Assembly: GCA_013813345.1 (NCBI GenBank)
Contig: JACCRW010000135.1
Location: 1-9,019 of the forward strand
Reading direction: 5' to 3'
From: Actinomycetota bacterium
GTDB taxonomy: Bacteria > Actinomycetota > Thermoleophilia > Gaiellales > Gaiellaceae
Length of the DNA stretch: 9,019 nt
Within the stretch, counting starts at the first letter, position 1; each line of letters starts with the position of its first letter. This document shows, piece by piece, positions 1 through 7,204 of the stretch. The notes below the pieces were generated by a model, which did not search any database, had not been told where the DNA came from, and saw only the letters and a list, made by a program, of their open reading frames with translations. The position numbers and the translations under genes are program-made.

Positions 1-132
1 CTCGTGCGCCGCACGCAGCCCCTCCAGATCCGAGACGTCGTCGAGGACGAGCGCGTCCGTCACGTCGAACGAGCCTTCGAGCGTGAGCTCCGGCACGCGC
101 CGACCCGTGCGCCCGTACCAGCGCTCCCTCAC
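1..132 (-). CDS. Unidentified protein, N-terminal 44 residues only (runs off left edge)
   Basis: An open frame begins at a GTG (132-130) whose last bases overlap the TGA of the hydrolase gene, a GTGA overlap typical of translational coupling, and it stays open to the window edge. Only 4 of 44 codons end in A or T, the strong GC3 bias expected of real coding sequence here. The visible peptide starts MRERWYGRTGRRVPEL and continues with an acidic, leucine-rich stretch (residues 15-40, including VTDALVLDDVSDLEGL). I see no signal peptide, membrane segment or motif that I recognise, so I give no function. The overlap suggests co-transcription with the upstream hydrolase. The coding call rests on codon bias and the start overlap; the product is unknown. 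Confidence 0.6.
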   Translation of the reverse strand, partial: MRERWYGRTGRRVPELTLEGSFDVTDALVLDDVSDLEGLRAAHE

Positions 133-839
133 AGCTCGATCGACCCTCCCGGCTCAGGCGCCTCGATCGTCACGTCGAGTCCCAGCTCTCCTGCCTGCCC
201 CCGAACCTTCTCCGGTGTCCCGGTGAGGACCGGAAAGGTGCCGTAGTGCGAGGGAACGCACCGCTTGGCGCCGAGCAGCTCGAGCGCGAACGCGGCCTCG
301 CGCGGGCCCATCGTGTAGTGGTCGCCGATCGGGAGCACGACCAGGTCGGGCTCGTAGATCCGGGCGATCAGCGCCATGTCGCCGAAGACGTTCGTATCGC
401 CCGCGAAATAGATCTTGAAGCCGTTCTCGAGCTCGAAGACGAGGCCGCACGACTCGCCGAGATAGGTGAGATCGTTCGCGCTCGACGAGTGTTGCGCATG
501 CGTCATGGTGACCTTGATTCCGTCGAGCTCGACGGTGCCGCCCTTGTTCGGGTCGTGCCCCTTGTCGTTTGGGATTCCTTGCCCGTCGAGCCAGTCCATG
601 ATCTCGATCTGGGCCACCACGGGGCAGCCGAACGACTGCACGAGTCGGATCGTGTCGCCCACGTGGTCGGAATGGCCGTGGGTGAGGTAGATCGCATCGA
701 TCCGCTCGGGCTCCTGCTCCCCCTCCGGGCAGCTCGGGTTGCCGGTCAGGAACGGGTCGATGTAGATCCGCTTGCCGCCCGGGGTGTCGAGGCGGAAGGC
801 AGCGTGCCCAAGCCAGGTGAGAGTTCCGTTGGTAGCCAT
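129..839 (-). CDS. UPF0173-family metal-dependent hydrolase (metallo-beta-lactamase fold)
   Basis: The 236-residue protein has the length and architecture of the UPF0173 (YtkL-like) group of metallo-beta-lactamase-fold hydrolases, cytoplasmic enzymes whose physiological substrates are mostly unknown. It opens with the family-like TWLGHAAFRL (residues 8-17) and IDPFLTGNP (27-35). The metal-binding motif HGHSDH is at 54-59 (His54, His56, Asp58, His59). Further likely ligands are His114 or His117 in HAQHSS, Asp148 in FAGDTN and His198 in PSHYGT. All ligands expected for a dinuclear site are present, so it should be active. The ATG at 839 is chosen because the family N-terminus starts there; Shine-Dalgarno pairing is weak. 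It is divergent from the small membrane-protein gene and overlaps the next minus-strand gene by 4 bp. No direct link to complex I is evident. Confidence 0.9.
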   Translation of the reverse strand: MATNGTLTWLGHAAFRLDTPGGKRIYIDPFLTGNPSCPEGEQEPERIDAIYLTHGHSDHVGDTIRLVQSFGCPVVAQIEIMDWLDGQGIPNDKGHDPNKGGTVELDGIKVTMTHAQHSSSANDLTYLGESCGLVFELENGFKIYFAGDTNVFGDMALIARIYEPDLVVLPIGDHYTMGPREAAFALELLGAKRCVPSHYGTFPVLTGTPEKVRGQAGELGLDVTIEAPEPGGSIEL

Positions 840-853
840 CCTCGGAGCCTACA

Positions 854-886
854 AAGGACCGTCCGACGCTGAAGGATCGTCCGACG
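854..886. promoter_or_regulatory. Tandem palindromic repeat in a divergent promoter gap (possible operator)
   Basis: The 58-bp gap between the divergent starts at 839 (minus) and 898 (plus) carries AAGGACCGTCCGACG at 854-868 and AAGGATCGTCCGACG at 872-886, 14 of 15 bases identical, spaced 18 bp. Each copy contains CGTCCGACG (860-868 and 878-886), a perfect 4+4 inverted repeat around one central base. Two identical palindromic half-sites in a gap this short look like a regulator binding array, but no regulator gene is visible and a simple local duplication is also possible. I see no clear -10/-35 boxes. Confidence 0.35.
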
Positions 887-897
887 AGGGGGCGAAC

Positions 898-1287
898 ATG
901 CGCGCCATGAGGCTTCGCCTCCTCACCGTCGGCCTCGTCCTCGCTGCTGCTCTGGCCGATGCCGCCGGCGCCCACGAGCTTGCCCACTACGCCCTGGTCG
1001 TCGCCGCTCCGGTCGGGTCGCTCGCCGCTCTCGGTGCACTGGGCTCGGTTCTCGACGGCAGCGCCGACGAGCCGCTCGACCGGGTTCTCGCCGGGCTCTC
1101 GGCCGTTGCGGTGCCGTTCATCCTTCTCGGCGCGGCCGTCCGGGTGCCGCTCCTCGACAACGGCCCGCCGCCCACGATCGGCGCCACCTGTGTCGTCGTC
1201 TGTCTCGCGCTCTTCGCCGTCCAGGCGCTGCTCGCTGCGACCGTCGCTGTCCCGCGCGGCCTGCGGGCTGTCCTGCTCGGTCGCTAG
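898..1287 (+). CDS. Small four-helix membrane protein, function unknown
   Basis: This 129-residue protein is the only clear plus-strand gene. I start it at ATG 898, preceded by a GAGGGGG Shine-Dalgarno-like run about five bases upstream; a second ATG at 907 would shorten it by three residues. A longer open frame reaching back to 772 overlaps the divergent hydrolase gene and is not believable. Hydrophobic segments lie at about residues 6-24 (signal-anchor or signal-peptide-like, after MRAMRLR), 29-52, 64-83 and 94-118. A charged, small-residue loop (53-62) separates the second and third. His27 and His30 in HELAHY are the only notable polar pair near a membrane segment. I recognise no family. 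It converges on nuoN with 9 bp between the two stop codons. Membrane location is inferred from hydrophobicity alone. Confidence 0.7.
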   Translation: MRAMRLRLLTVGLVLAAALADAAGAHELAHYALVVAAPVGSLAALGALGSVLDGSADEPLDRVLAGLSAVAVPFILLGAAVRVPLLDNGPPPTIGATCVVVCLALFAVQALLAATVAVPRGLRAVLLGR

Positions 1288-1296
1288 AGCGGGACC

Positions 1297-2763
1297 CTAG
1301 AAGGGCAGCGACGCTGCCGCATCGCGCGCCAGGTCGATCAGCGGCTGCACGAAGATGAAGGACCCGACCGTGACGGCGAGCGACGCGAAGACGGCGCTCG
1401 CGAGCAGCGGGTCGCGCGGCGGTGAGCCGCCGGCGACCGCGGGCCGAAACGCCGTCGGTTCGGGGCGCGTCCACATCGCGAGCAGAACGCGGAGGTAGTA
1501 GTAGAGCGAGATCGCAGTCCCGATCACGCCTGCGACGACGAGCCACCACCAGCCGGACTCGTACGCGGCCGAGAAGACGTAGAATTTGCCGACGAGTCCG
1601 CCGGTGAGCGGCATCCCCATCAGGCCGAGCAGGAACACCCACATCGAGGCGCCGAGGAACGGCCGCTCCCAGAGAAAGCCGCCGAGGTTGTCGAGGGTGA
1701 CCGGGGCGCCGAGCTCGCGCTCGCGCGCGGCGACGACGGCGAACGAGCCGATCGACATCGCGCTGTAGGGGATCAGGTAGTAGAGGAGCGCCCGCCCGCC
1801 GAGCTCGCTGTTCGCGGCGACCGCGATCAGCATGAAGCCGGCGTGCGAGACCGACGAATAGGCGAGGAGCCGCTTCACGTCGCGCTGCACGAGCGCCGCG
1901 ATGTTGCCGACGGCGAGCGAGACGATCGCGATCACCGCAACGGCGACCGTCCAGAGATGCTCCTGCTCCGGGAAGGCGACCGTGAGCACCCGCAGTGTCA
2001 GCACGAGCGCCGCCACCTTCGTCGCGGCCGACATGAAGGCCGTCACCGAGGTGGGTGCGCCCTGGTAGACGTCGGGCGTCCACATGTGGAACGGCGCCGC
2101 CGAGGCCTTGAAGCCGAGCCCGGCGACGATCATCGCGAGCCCGGCAAGGAGAAGCGAGTCGTCCGTCACCCCGGCCGCGGCGATCTCCGCGAACCCGAGC
2201 TCGCCCGTGGCGCCGTAGACAAGCGCCGAGCCGAAGAGCAGGATCCCCGAGCCGAAGCTGCCCACGATCAGATACTTGAGCCCTGCCTCGAGCGACGTCT
2301 CGCGATGGGTGTCGAGCGCGCAGAGGATGTAGAGCGCGAGCGAGAACCACTCGAGCCCGAGGAAGAGCGTCATCAGGTTCGAGGCGCCGACGAAGAAGAC
2401 CATCCCAGCGCCGGCCGCGGCGAGGAGCGCGTAGTACTCGCCCGCGTGGTCGCGGCGCGTCTCGCCCCAGGAGACGAGCACCGAGAGTGCTCCCGCGCCG
2501 GCGAGGACGATCGCGGCGAGCGCGGCCCAGCGGTCGCGCGCCATCGACTCGTTCAGGAGCGGCTGCGCGTCAGGAGTGCGGTCGAAGAGGAAGCCGGCGA
2601 GCACACCCGCGGTGATGAAGCCGGCGAAGACGACGAACGCCGCGAACGCGCGCCGGAACCAGGCAGGCCCGATCACGGACACGAGCAGCGCGACCCCGGC
2701 CGCCGCGAGCAGCGCCAAGGTCGGCGAGAGCGCCAGCCAGTCGACCTTCGGCGTCTCGATCAT
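1297..2763 (-). CDS. nuoN: NADH-quinone oxidoreductase subunit N
   Basis: NuoN is one of three antiporter-like proton-pumping subunits of complex I and sits in the cytoplasmic membrane next to NuoK. The 488-residue length and many hydrophobic helices fit the family. The expected proton-path residues are all visible: Glu138 in LGLEWFSLALYIL (TM5), Lys219 in GLGFKASAAPFHMWTPDVY (TM7), Lys249 in MSAATKVAAL (TM8) and Lys393 in GLVGKFYVF (TM12). The motif DVKRLLAYSSVSHAG (295-309) is typical. It is the last nuo gene of the operon; its ATG overlaps the nuoM stop as ATGA. Downstream it meets the plus-strand membrane-protein gene tail to tail. Nothing suggests loss of function. Confidence 0.97.
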   Translation of the reverse strand: MIETPKVDWLALSPTLALLAAAGVALLVSVIGPAWFRRAFAAFVVFAGFITAGVLAGFLFDRTPDAQPLLNESMARDRWAALAAIVLAGAGALSVLVSWGETRRDHAGEYYALLAAAGAGMVFFVGASNLMTLFLGLEWFSLALYILCALDTHRETSLEAGLKYLIVGSFGSGILLFGSALVYGATGELGFAEIAAAGVTDDSLLLAGLAMIVAGLGFKASAAPFHMWTPDVYQGAPTSVTAFMSAATKVAALVLTLRVLTVAFPEQEHLWTVAVAVIAIVSLAVGNIAALVQRDVKRLLAYSSVSHAGFMLIAVAANSELGGRALLYYLIPYSAMSIGSFAVVAARERELGAPVTLDNLGGFLWERPFLGASMWVFLLGLMGMPLTGGLVGKFYVFSAAYESGWWWLVVAGVIGTAISLYYYLRVLLAMWTRPEPTAFRPAVAGGSPPRDPLLASAVFASLAVTVGSFIFVQPLIDLARDAAASLPF

Positions 2764-4190
2764 TCGGCGGCCTCGGCGACGTCGGCGCGCTGGATCGGGA
2801 AGTTGCGCTCGGTGATCGAGTTGGGCGAGGCGGAGAGGAAGAGGAGCGCGGCGAGCAGGGGGAGCACGACCGCGAGCTCGGCCGGCCGGAGGTCGAGCGC
2901 CTCGTCGCGGACGGCCTCGCCGCGCGAACGGTGGAGCACCGCCGAGATCAGGCGGAGCATGTACATCGCGGCGAGCACGATCGCGCCGGCGCCGATCGCG
3001 GCCCAGCCCCAGCCCTCGGCGTAGATCCCGGCGAGGATCAGGAACTCGCCCGCGAAGGAGACCGAGCCGGGCACCGCGAGCGCGATGATTCCCACGACCA
3101 GCAGCACGGTCGCGAGGTCAGGCCGCCCGCGCGCCAGCCCGCCGAGCCGCGCAAAGGCGCTCGTCCCGGTCCGCGTCTCGAGCATCCCTGCGAGCAGGAA
3201 GAGCGAAGCCGAGACGAGGCCGTGCGCGACCGACTGGAGGATCGCGCCGTTGATCCCGAGCTCATTGAGCGAGAAGAGGCCCATGACGATCAGGCCCATC
3301 TGCGCCATCGAGGAATACGCCGTCACCGAGCGGACGTCCCGCGCCCGGAACGCGAGCAGCGAGCCGTAGACGAGCCCGATCGTGGCCGCGACGAGGATCG
3401 GGACCTGGAAGTCCTGCACCGGCTCGGGGAACTTGGCGATCGCGATCCGGAAGAGGCCGTAGACGGCAGCCTTCGAGACGACGCCGGAGAGGATCGCCGC
3501 GACCTCGGACGGCGACTCGCGATAGGCGTCGACGAGCCAGCCGTGGAAGGGGAAGAGCGGCGCCTTGACGGCGAACGCGGCAAGGAAGCCGAGGAAGACC
3601 CAGTCGTTCGAGGAGACGCCCGAGTCGACGAGGTCGAAGGTGCCCTGCGAGAGCCCGAAGACGATGATCGACGCGAGCATCAGGAGCGAGCCGGCCATCG
3701 TGTAGACGACGAACTTGACGGTCGCGAAGGCGCGCCGCTCCCCGCCCCAGACGCCGATCAGGACGTAGAGCGGGATCAGCATCGCCTCGAAGAAGACGTA
3801 GAAGACGAGTAGGTCCTGGGCGGCGAAGACGCCGACGATCGAGCCGGTCAGGAAGAGCAGCAGCCCGTGGTAGGCGCGCGCTCGCTCGCGGTTCGCCCAG
3901 GTCGCGTAGCCGATTGCGGCCGCGCAGACAACCACGGTCAGGCCGGCCAGCCAGAGCGAGAAGCCGAAGAAGCCGACGTGGTAGGAGACGCCGAGGTCGC
4001 TGAACCAGCTTTGCCGGTCGACGAGCTGGAGGCTCTCGCCGAAATCGAACCGGCCGACCGCGACGGCGAAGAGCGCGACCTCGGCGAGCGCGATCAGGGT
4101 CGCGAGCACGCCCGAGGCGCGGCCGGGGAGCGGCAACAGCCAGACGAGCAGCGCACCGGCGAGCGGGAGGAAGATCAGTGCTGTAGTCAT
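2760..4190 (-). CDS. nuoM: NADH-quinone oxidoreductase subunit M
   Basis: NuoM is the middle antiporter-like pump of the complex I membrane arm. The protein has 476 residues. Key residues by family comparison: Glu135 in VFFEAMLIPLYVLIGVWG (TM5), Lys209 in FAVKAPLFPFHGWLVDAY (TM7), Lys240 in VVSKAAVYGLFRI (TM8) and Glu382 in FAGEFLILAG (TM12). The conserved HGLVSASLFLLAGML helix is at about 323-337. One variation: the loop usually reading D-(I/V)-K-R-x-x-A-Y-(S/T)-S-x-x-H-x-G is DVRSVTAYSSMAQMG here (285-299), with Arg for Lys and Gln for His. The start ATG lies 10 bp after the nuoL stop; a GAGG sequence overlapping that stop, eight bases before the ATG, is a good ribosome binding site. It overlaps nuoN by 4 bp. 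Confidence 0.97.
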   Translation of the reverse strand: MTTALIFLPLAGALLVWLLPLPGRASGVLATLIALAEVALFAVAVGRFDFGESLQLVDRQSWFSDLGVSYHVGFFGFSLWLAGLTVVVCAAAIGYATWANRERARAYHGLLLFLTGSIVGVFAAQDLLVFYVFFEAMLIPLYVLIGVWGGERRAFATVKFVVYTMAGSLLMLASIIVFGLSQGTFDLVDSGVSSNDWVFLGFLAAFAVKAPLFPFHGWLVDAYRESPSEVAAILSGVVSKAAVYGLFRIAIAKFPEPVQDFQVPILVAATIGLVYGSLLAFRARDVRSVTAYSSMAQMGLIVMGLFSLNELGINGAILQSVAHGLVSASLFLLAGMLETRTGTSAFARLGGLARGRPDLATVLLVVGIIALAVPGSVSFAGEFLILAGIYAEGWGWAAIGAGAIVLAAMYMLRLISAVLHRSRGEAVRDEALDLRPAELAVVLPLLAALLFLSASPNSITERNFPIQRADVAEAAE

Positions 4191-4200
4191 CGCCGCTGCC

Positions 4201-6102
4201 TCATTGCACGGCCACGAAGACGACGACGAGGACGGCCACCGCGGTGGCGATCGCGAGCGCGTAGCTGCGGAGATAGCCGCTCTGCGCCTCGCCGAGCGCG
4301 CCGCCCGCGCGCCGAGCGCCGAGCGAGAGGCCTGTGATCGAGCCGCCGATCAGCGGCTCCTCGATCCAGCGCCGCCAGATTCCCGCGATCCACACCGCCG
4401 GTCGGTAGAAGAGCGCGTCGTAGAGCTCGTCGAAATAGAGCTTGTGCTCGAGCACGTTGCGGGCGGCCGCGGCGCGCGGCAGCTCCCGGCGGCGACGCGC
4501 GGCGTAGAACGCCCACGCGATCCCCATCCCGAGGAGCCCGAGCCCGACCGCGAAGGCGCTCGCGACGTAGTCCTGCACGACCGACGGCTCGACGAGCGAC
4601 TCCGCGACGACCTCGAGCCTGTCGCCGAACGGATGCCAGACGCCGGCGATCTGGACCCAGCCGCCGATGATCGCGAGCAGGGTCAGCACCGCGACGGGGA
4701 CGGTCATCGTCCACGGCCCCTCGCCGCTGCCGTGTCCGCTGTCATGACCTTGGGCGTGCTGCTTGACGAGCGGCGAGGGCTCGCCGAGGAAGACGACGAA
4801 GAAAAGGCGGAACGTGTAGATCCCGGTCAACAGCGCTCCGAGCAGACCGGCCACGAACAGGATCGCGCCATAACCGCCGCTCGCCAGAGCGGCGGCCAGG
4901 ATCGAGTCCTTCGAGAAGAAGCCGGAGAGCGGCGGGATCCCGACGAGCGCCAGCGAGCCGACGAGGAACGCGAGGTACGTCCTCGGCATCACGCGGCGCA
5001 CGCCGCCCATCCGGCGGATGTCCTGCTCGCCGGCGAGGTGGTGGATCACGAGCCCGGCGGCCATGAAGAGGAGCGCCTTGAAGAAGGCGTGCGTCATCAG
5101 GTGGAACATCCCGCTCCCGTAGGCGCCGAGCCCGACCCCGAGGAACATGTAGCCGATCTGCGACATCGTCGAGTAGGCGATCACCCGCTTGATGTCCGTC
5201 TGCACGAGCGCGACGAGCCCTGCGACGAGGAGTGTGATCGCGCCGAGCCCGGCGGCGAGATCCTGGATCGAAGGCGCCAGCTCGAAGAGCGGGTGCGCCC
5301 GCACGATCAGGTAGACGCCCGCCGTGACCATCGTCGCCGCGTGGATCAGCGCCGAGACCGGCGTCGGGCCCTCCATCGCGTCCGGAAGCCAGGTGTGGAG
5401 CGGGATCTGCGCCGACTTCGCGACGGCACCGCCGAGCAGGCCGAGCGCGACGAGGTTCAGCGCCGTCGAGGACATCAGCTCGGCGCCCTCGAACGCGCCG
5501 GCGAACTCGAGCGTGCCCGTCTGCCAGATCAGGACGAAGAAGGCGAGCGCCATCGTCGCGTCGCCGAACGCGTTCATGATGAACGCCTTCTTCGCCGCGG
5601 CGACGGCCTCGCGCCGCTCGTGCCAGAAGCCGATCAGCAGGTAGGAGGCGAGCCCGACGAGCCCCCAGCCGACGAGCAGGATCAGGAAGTTCCCCGCCTG
5701 CACGAGCAGGAGCATCGAGAAGACGAAGAACGACATGTAGGCGAAGTAGCGCCGCTCCTCGTCGTCGCCGTCCATGTAGCCGACCGAGTAGAGGACGATC
5801 AGGCCGCCGACCCCGGAGACGATCAGCATCATCGTCGCCGCGAGCGGGTCGACGAGCAGCGTCAGGCCGACCTCGAAGTTCCCGGTCGAGAGCCACGTCC
5901 ACGCCGTCGTCAGGGCGGCGCGCTCTTCCTCGCTGCGGCGAAGCAGCCCGACGAACGTGGCCAGGGCGCCGCCGAAGGCGACGAAGACCGAGAGCGTCGA
6001 GATCCAGGCTGCCGTGCGGCGCGAGATCGTGTCGCCCATGACGGTGATCGTCCAGGCCCCCGCAAGCGGCGCGAGCAGGCAGATCCACGCGCCCTGGGTC
6101 AT
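4201..6102 (-). CDS. nuoL: NADH-quinone oxidoreductase subunit L (TM5 Glu replaced by Gly)
   Basis: NuoL is the distal pump of complex I, with a long C-terminal amphipathic helix that runs along the membrane arm. The 633-residue length is normal. Visible family residues include Asp181 (NAFGDATMAL), Lys229 (GAVAKSAQIPLHTWLPDAM), His254 (SALIHAATMVTAGVYL), Lys342 (HAFFKALLF) and Lys398 (GFFSKDSIL). The C-terminal part (about 510-633) holds an extra transmembrane segment, a charged arm-like section and a last helix. The oddity is at residue 147: the TM5 motif that reads GWEGVGLCSYLLIGF in E. coli is GWGLVGLASYLLIGF here, so the proton-path Glu (E. coli Glu144) is Gly, codon GGG at 5664-5662. The ATG overlaps the stop of the arginase-family gene as ATGA. 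GC3 is very high (3 of the first 54 codons end in A or T). Confidence 0.97.
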   Translation of the reverse strand: MTQGAWICLLAPLAGAWTITVMGDTISRRTAAWISTLSVFVAFGGALATFVGLLRRSEEERAALTTAWTWLSTGNFEVGLTLLVDPLAATMMLIVSGVGGLIVLYSVGYMDGDDEERRYFAYMSFFVFSMLLLVQAGNFLILLVGWGLVGLASYLLIGFWHERREAVAAAKKAFIMNAFGDATMALAFFVLIWQTGTLEFAGAFEGAELMSSTALNLVALGLLGGAVAKSAQIPLHTWLPDAMEGPTPVSALIHAATMVTAGVYLIVRAHPLFELAPSIQDLAAGLGAITLLVAGLVALVQTDIKRVIAYSTMSQIGYMFLGVGLGAYGSGMFHLMTHAFFKALLFMAAGLVIHHLAGEQDIRRMGGVRRVMPRTYLAFLVGSLALVGIPPLSGFFSKDSILAAALASGGYGAILFVAGLLGALLTGIYTFRLFFVVFLGEPSPLVKQHAQGHDSGHGSGEGPWTMTVPVAVLTLLAIIGGWVQIAGVWHPFGDRLEVVAESLVEPSVVQDYVASAFAVGLGLLGMGIAWAFYAARRRRELPRAAAARNVLEHKLYFDELYDALFYRPAVWIAGIWRRWIEEPLIGGSITGLSLGARRAGGALGEAQSGYLRSYALAIATAVAVLVVVFVAVQ

Positions 6103-6899
6103 GCCGCCGCCCTCGCAGCGAGCAAGCGCTCTAGGACGCGTCCAGCCGCCGTCGGGATCGCTCCTTCCGGGTCGCCCTCCGGCTCGTATGAGGTGAATGC
6201 GACTGCGCGGATCGCGAAGAGATCGGCGATGCGCTCGGCGATCGCCGCGAGCTCATCCGTGGAGAGCCCGCCTTCGACGGCGAACCGGTTGGCGCGGCCG
6301 ACGGACGGATCGAGCACGTCGAGATCGATGTGGAGGTAAACGGCGTCTACGCGGCTGCGCAGATCCTCGAGTGCAGGCCCGAGTGCGTCCGGCTCGACGT
6401 GGCGGATCGTCGACGACGTGAGCCGCTCCCACTCGGCGTGATCGAGATCGCGCGCGCAGAGGACGACGTTCTCGGGCGCGACTGGCCTGTGACCGGGGAT
6501 CCCGCTCCGAAGCGCGTCCCAGCCCTCGCCGGTCAAGAGCGCGAGACCCATTCCGTCGAAGAATCCGCTCTCGGTCGTCTCCGGCGTGTTGAAGTCCGCG
6601 TGCGCGTCGAGCCAGACCACCCCGACATCGCCGTCGAGTGCCGCGACCGTCCCGAGGGAGCTGTGGCAGTTGCCGGCGAGCACGACGGGAAGCGCCCCGC
6701 TCGCCGCCGCTGCGCGCACCTGCGGAACGAGCGCGCGAACGACGTCGAAGCAAGCGGCAGGTTCGTTTTGGTAGGCGCCCGCTCGCTCGACGACCGTACC
6801 GCCGCCGCCGAGCGCTGCCGCGAGCACAGGCACGCCGAGACCGGATCCACTCTCGCGTCCGAGGTGGTAGGGAACCTGGATCAGAGAGGCTGCGGTCAT
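6099..6899 (-). CDS. Arginase/ureohydrolase-superfamily protein embedded in the nuo operon
   Basis: This 266-residue protein belongs to the ureohydrolase (arginase/agmatinase/formimidoylglutamase) superfamily of binuclear manganese enzymes that cleave guanidino or formimino groups. All six metal ligands are in place: His79 (AGNCHSSLG), Asp98, His100 and Asp102 (LDAHADFNTP), Asp192 and Asp194 (HIDLDVLDPS). The stretch DAHADFNTPETTESGFFDG aligns without gaps to classical arginases, but the position of their catalytic His (rat His141) is Asp115 here. The first metal motif is GNCH instead of the usual GGDH, and the protein is shorter than typical arginases (about 300). Substrate is therefore uncertain; a specialised arginase-like enzyme is likelier than a standard arginase. 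Its ATG overlaps the nuoK stop and its TGA overlaps the nuoL start, both as ATGA, so it is translated as part of the nuo transcript. Seventeen of its first 59 codons end in A or T, far more than in nuoL. Confidence 0.88.
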   Translation of the reverse strand: MTAASLIQVPYHLGRESGSGLGVPVLAAALGGGGTVVERAGAYQNEPAACFDVVRALVPQVRAAAASGALPVVLAGNCHSSLGTVAALDGDVGVVWLDAHADFNTPETTESGFFDGMGLALLTGEGWDALRSGIPGHRPVAPENVVLCARDLDHAEWERLTSSTIRHVEPDALGPALEDLRSRVDAVYLHIDLDVLDPSVGRANRFAVEGGLSTDELAAIAERIADLFAIRAVAFTSYEPEGDPEGAIPTAAGRVLERLLAARAAA

Positions 6900-7204
6900 C
6901 CGCGCAACACCCGGAAGCGGTCAACGTCGAGGATGAGCTTGCGCCGCGCGACCGCGACGATCAGGCCGAGGCCGACGACGACCTCGGAGGCGGCGACGGC
7001 CATCACGGCGAGGGCGAAGATCTGGCCGTCGTGGTCGCCGTGCAGGCGCGAGAAGGAGATCAGGGCGAGGTTGGCCGAGTTGAGCATGATCTCGAGAGAG
7101 AGCAGGACGATCAGCGGGCTGCGGCGCAGGAGCACCCCGAGCGTGCCGATCGAGAAGAGGAGCGCGCTGACGACCAGGTACCACGTGACGTCAGGCCCTT
7201 GCAT
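6896..7204 (-). CDS. nuoK: NADH-quinone oxidoreductase subunit K
   Basis: NuoK is a small three-helix subunit (MrpC-like) that helps form a proton channel between NuoN and the NuoA/J/H module. The 102-residue size is exactly typical. The two functionally important membrane glutamates are present: Glu38 in LLSLEIMLNSANLAL and Glu74 in AVAASEVVVGLGLIV. The ATG at 7204 lies inside the end of nuoJ (14-bp overlap), consistent with coupled translation. The tail after the last helix (RRKLILDVDRFRVLRG) is basic and a little longer than in minimal homologues. Its TGA overlaps the start of the arginase-family gene rather than nuoL, which is the break in the usual gene order. Confidence 0.97.
   Translation of the reverse strand: MQGPDVTWYLVVSALLFSIGTLGVLLRRSPLIVLLSLEIMLNSANLALISFSRLHGDHDGQIFALAVMAVAASEVVVGLGLIVAVARRKLILDVDRFRVLRG

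Noticed and set aside
772..897. Upstream extension of the plus-strand membrane-protein frame to an ATG at 772
   Set aside because: It overlaps the divergent hydrolase gene and its start, and runs through the 15-bp repeats; the ATG at 898 has a good ribosome binding site and precedes a hydrophobic N-terminus.
1304..1318. Short hairpin GGCAGC-GAC-GCTGCC as a terminator for the convergent genes
   Set aside because: Only six pairs, no T-run on either strand, and it lies within the last nuoN codons; such stems are common by chance in GC-rich coding DNA.
4204..6339. Very long plus-strand open frame opposite nuoL and the arginase-family gene
   Set aside because: Its translation is almost entirely Arg, Glu, Asp, Ala and Gly, the usual antisense shadow of a high-GC gene; the minus-strand proteins there have full family motifs.
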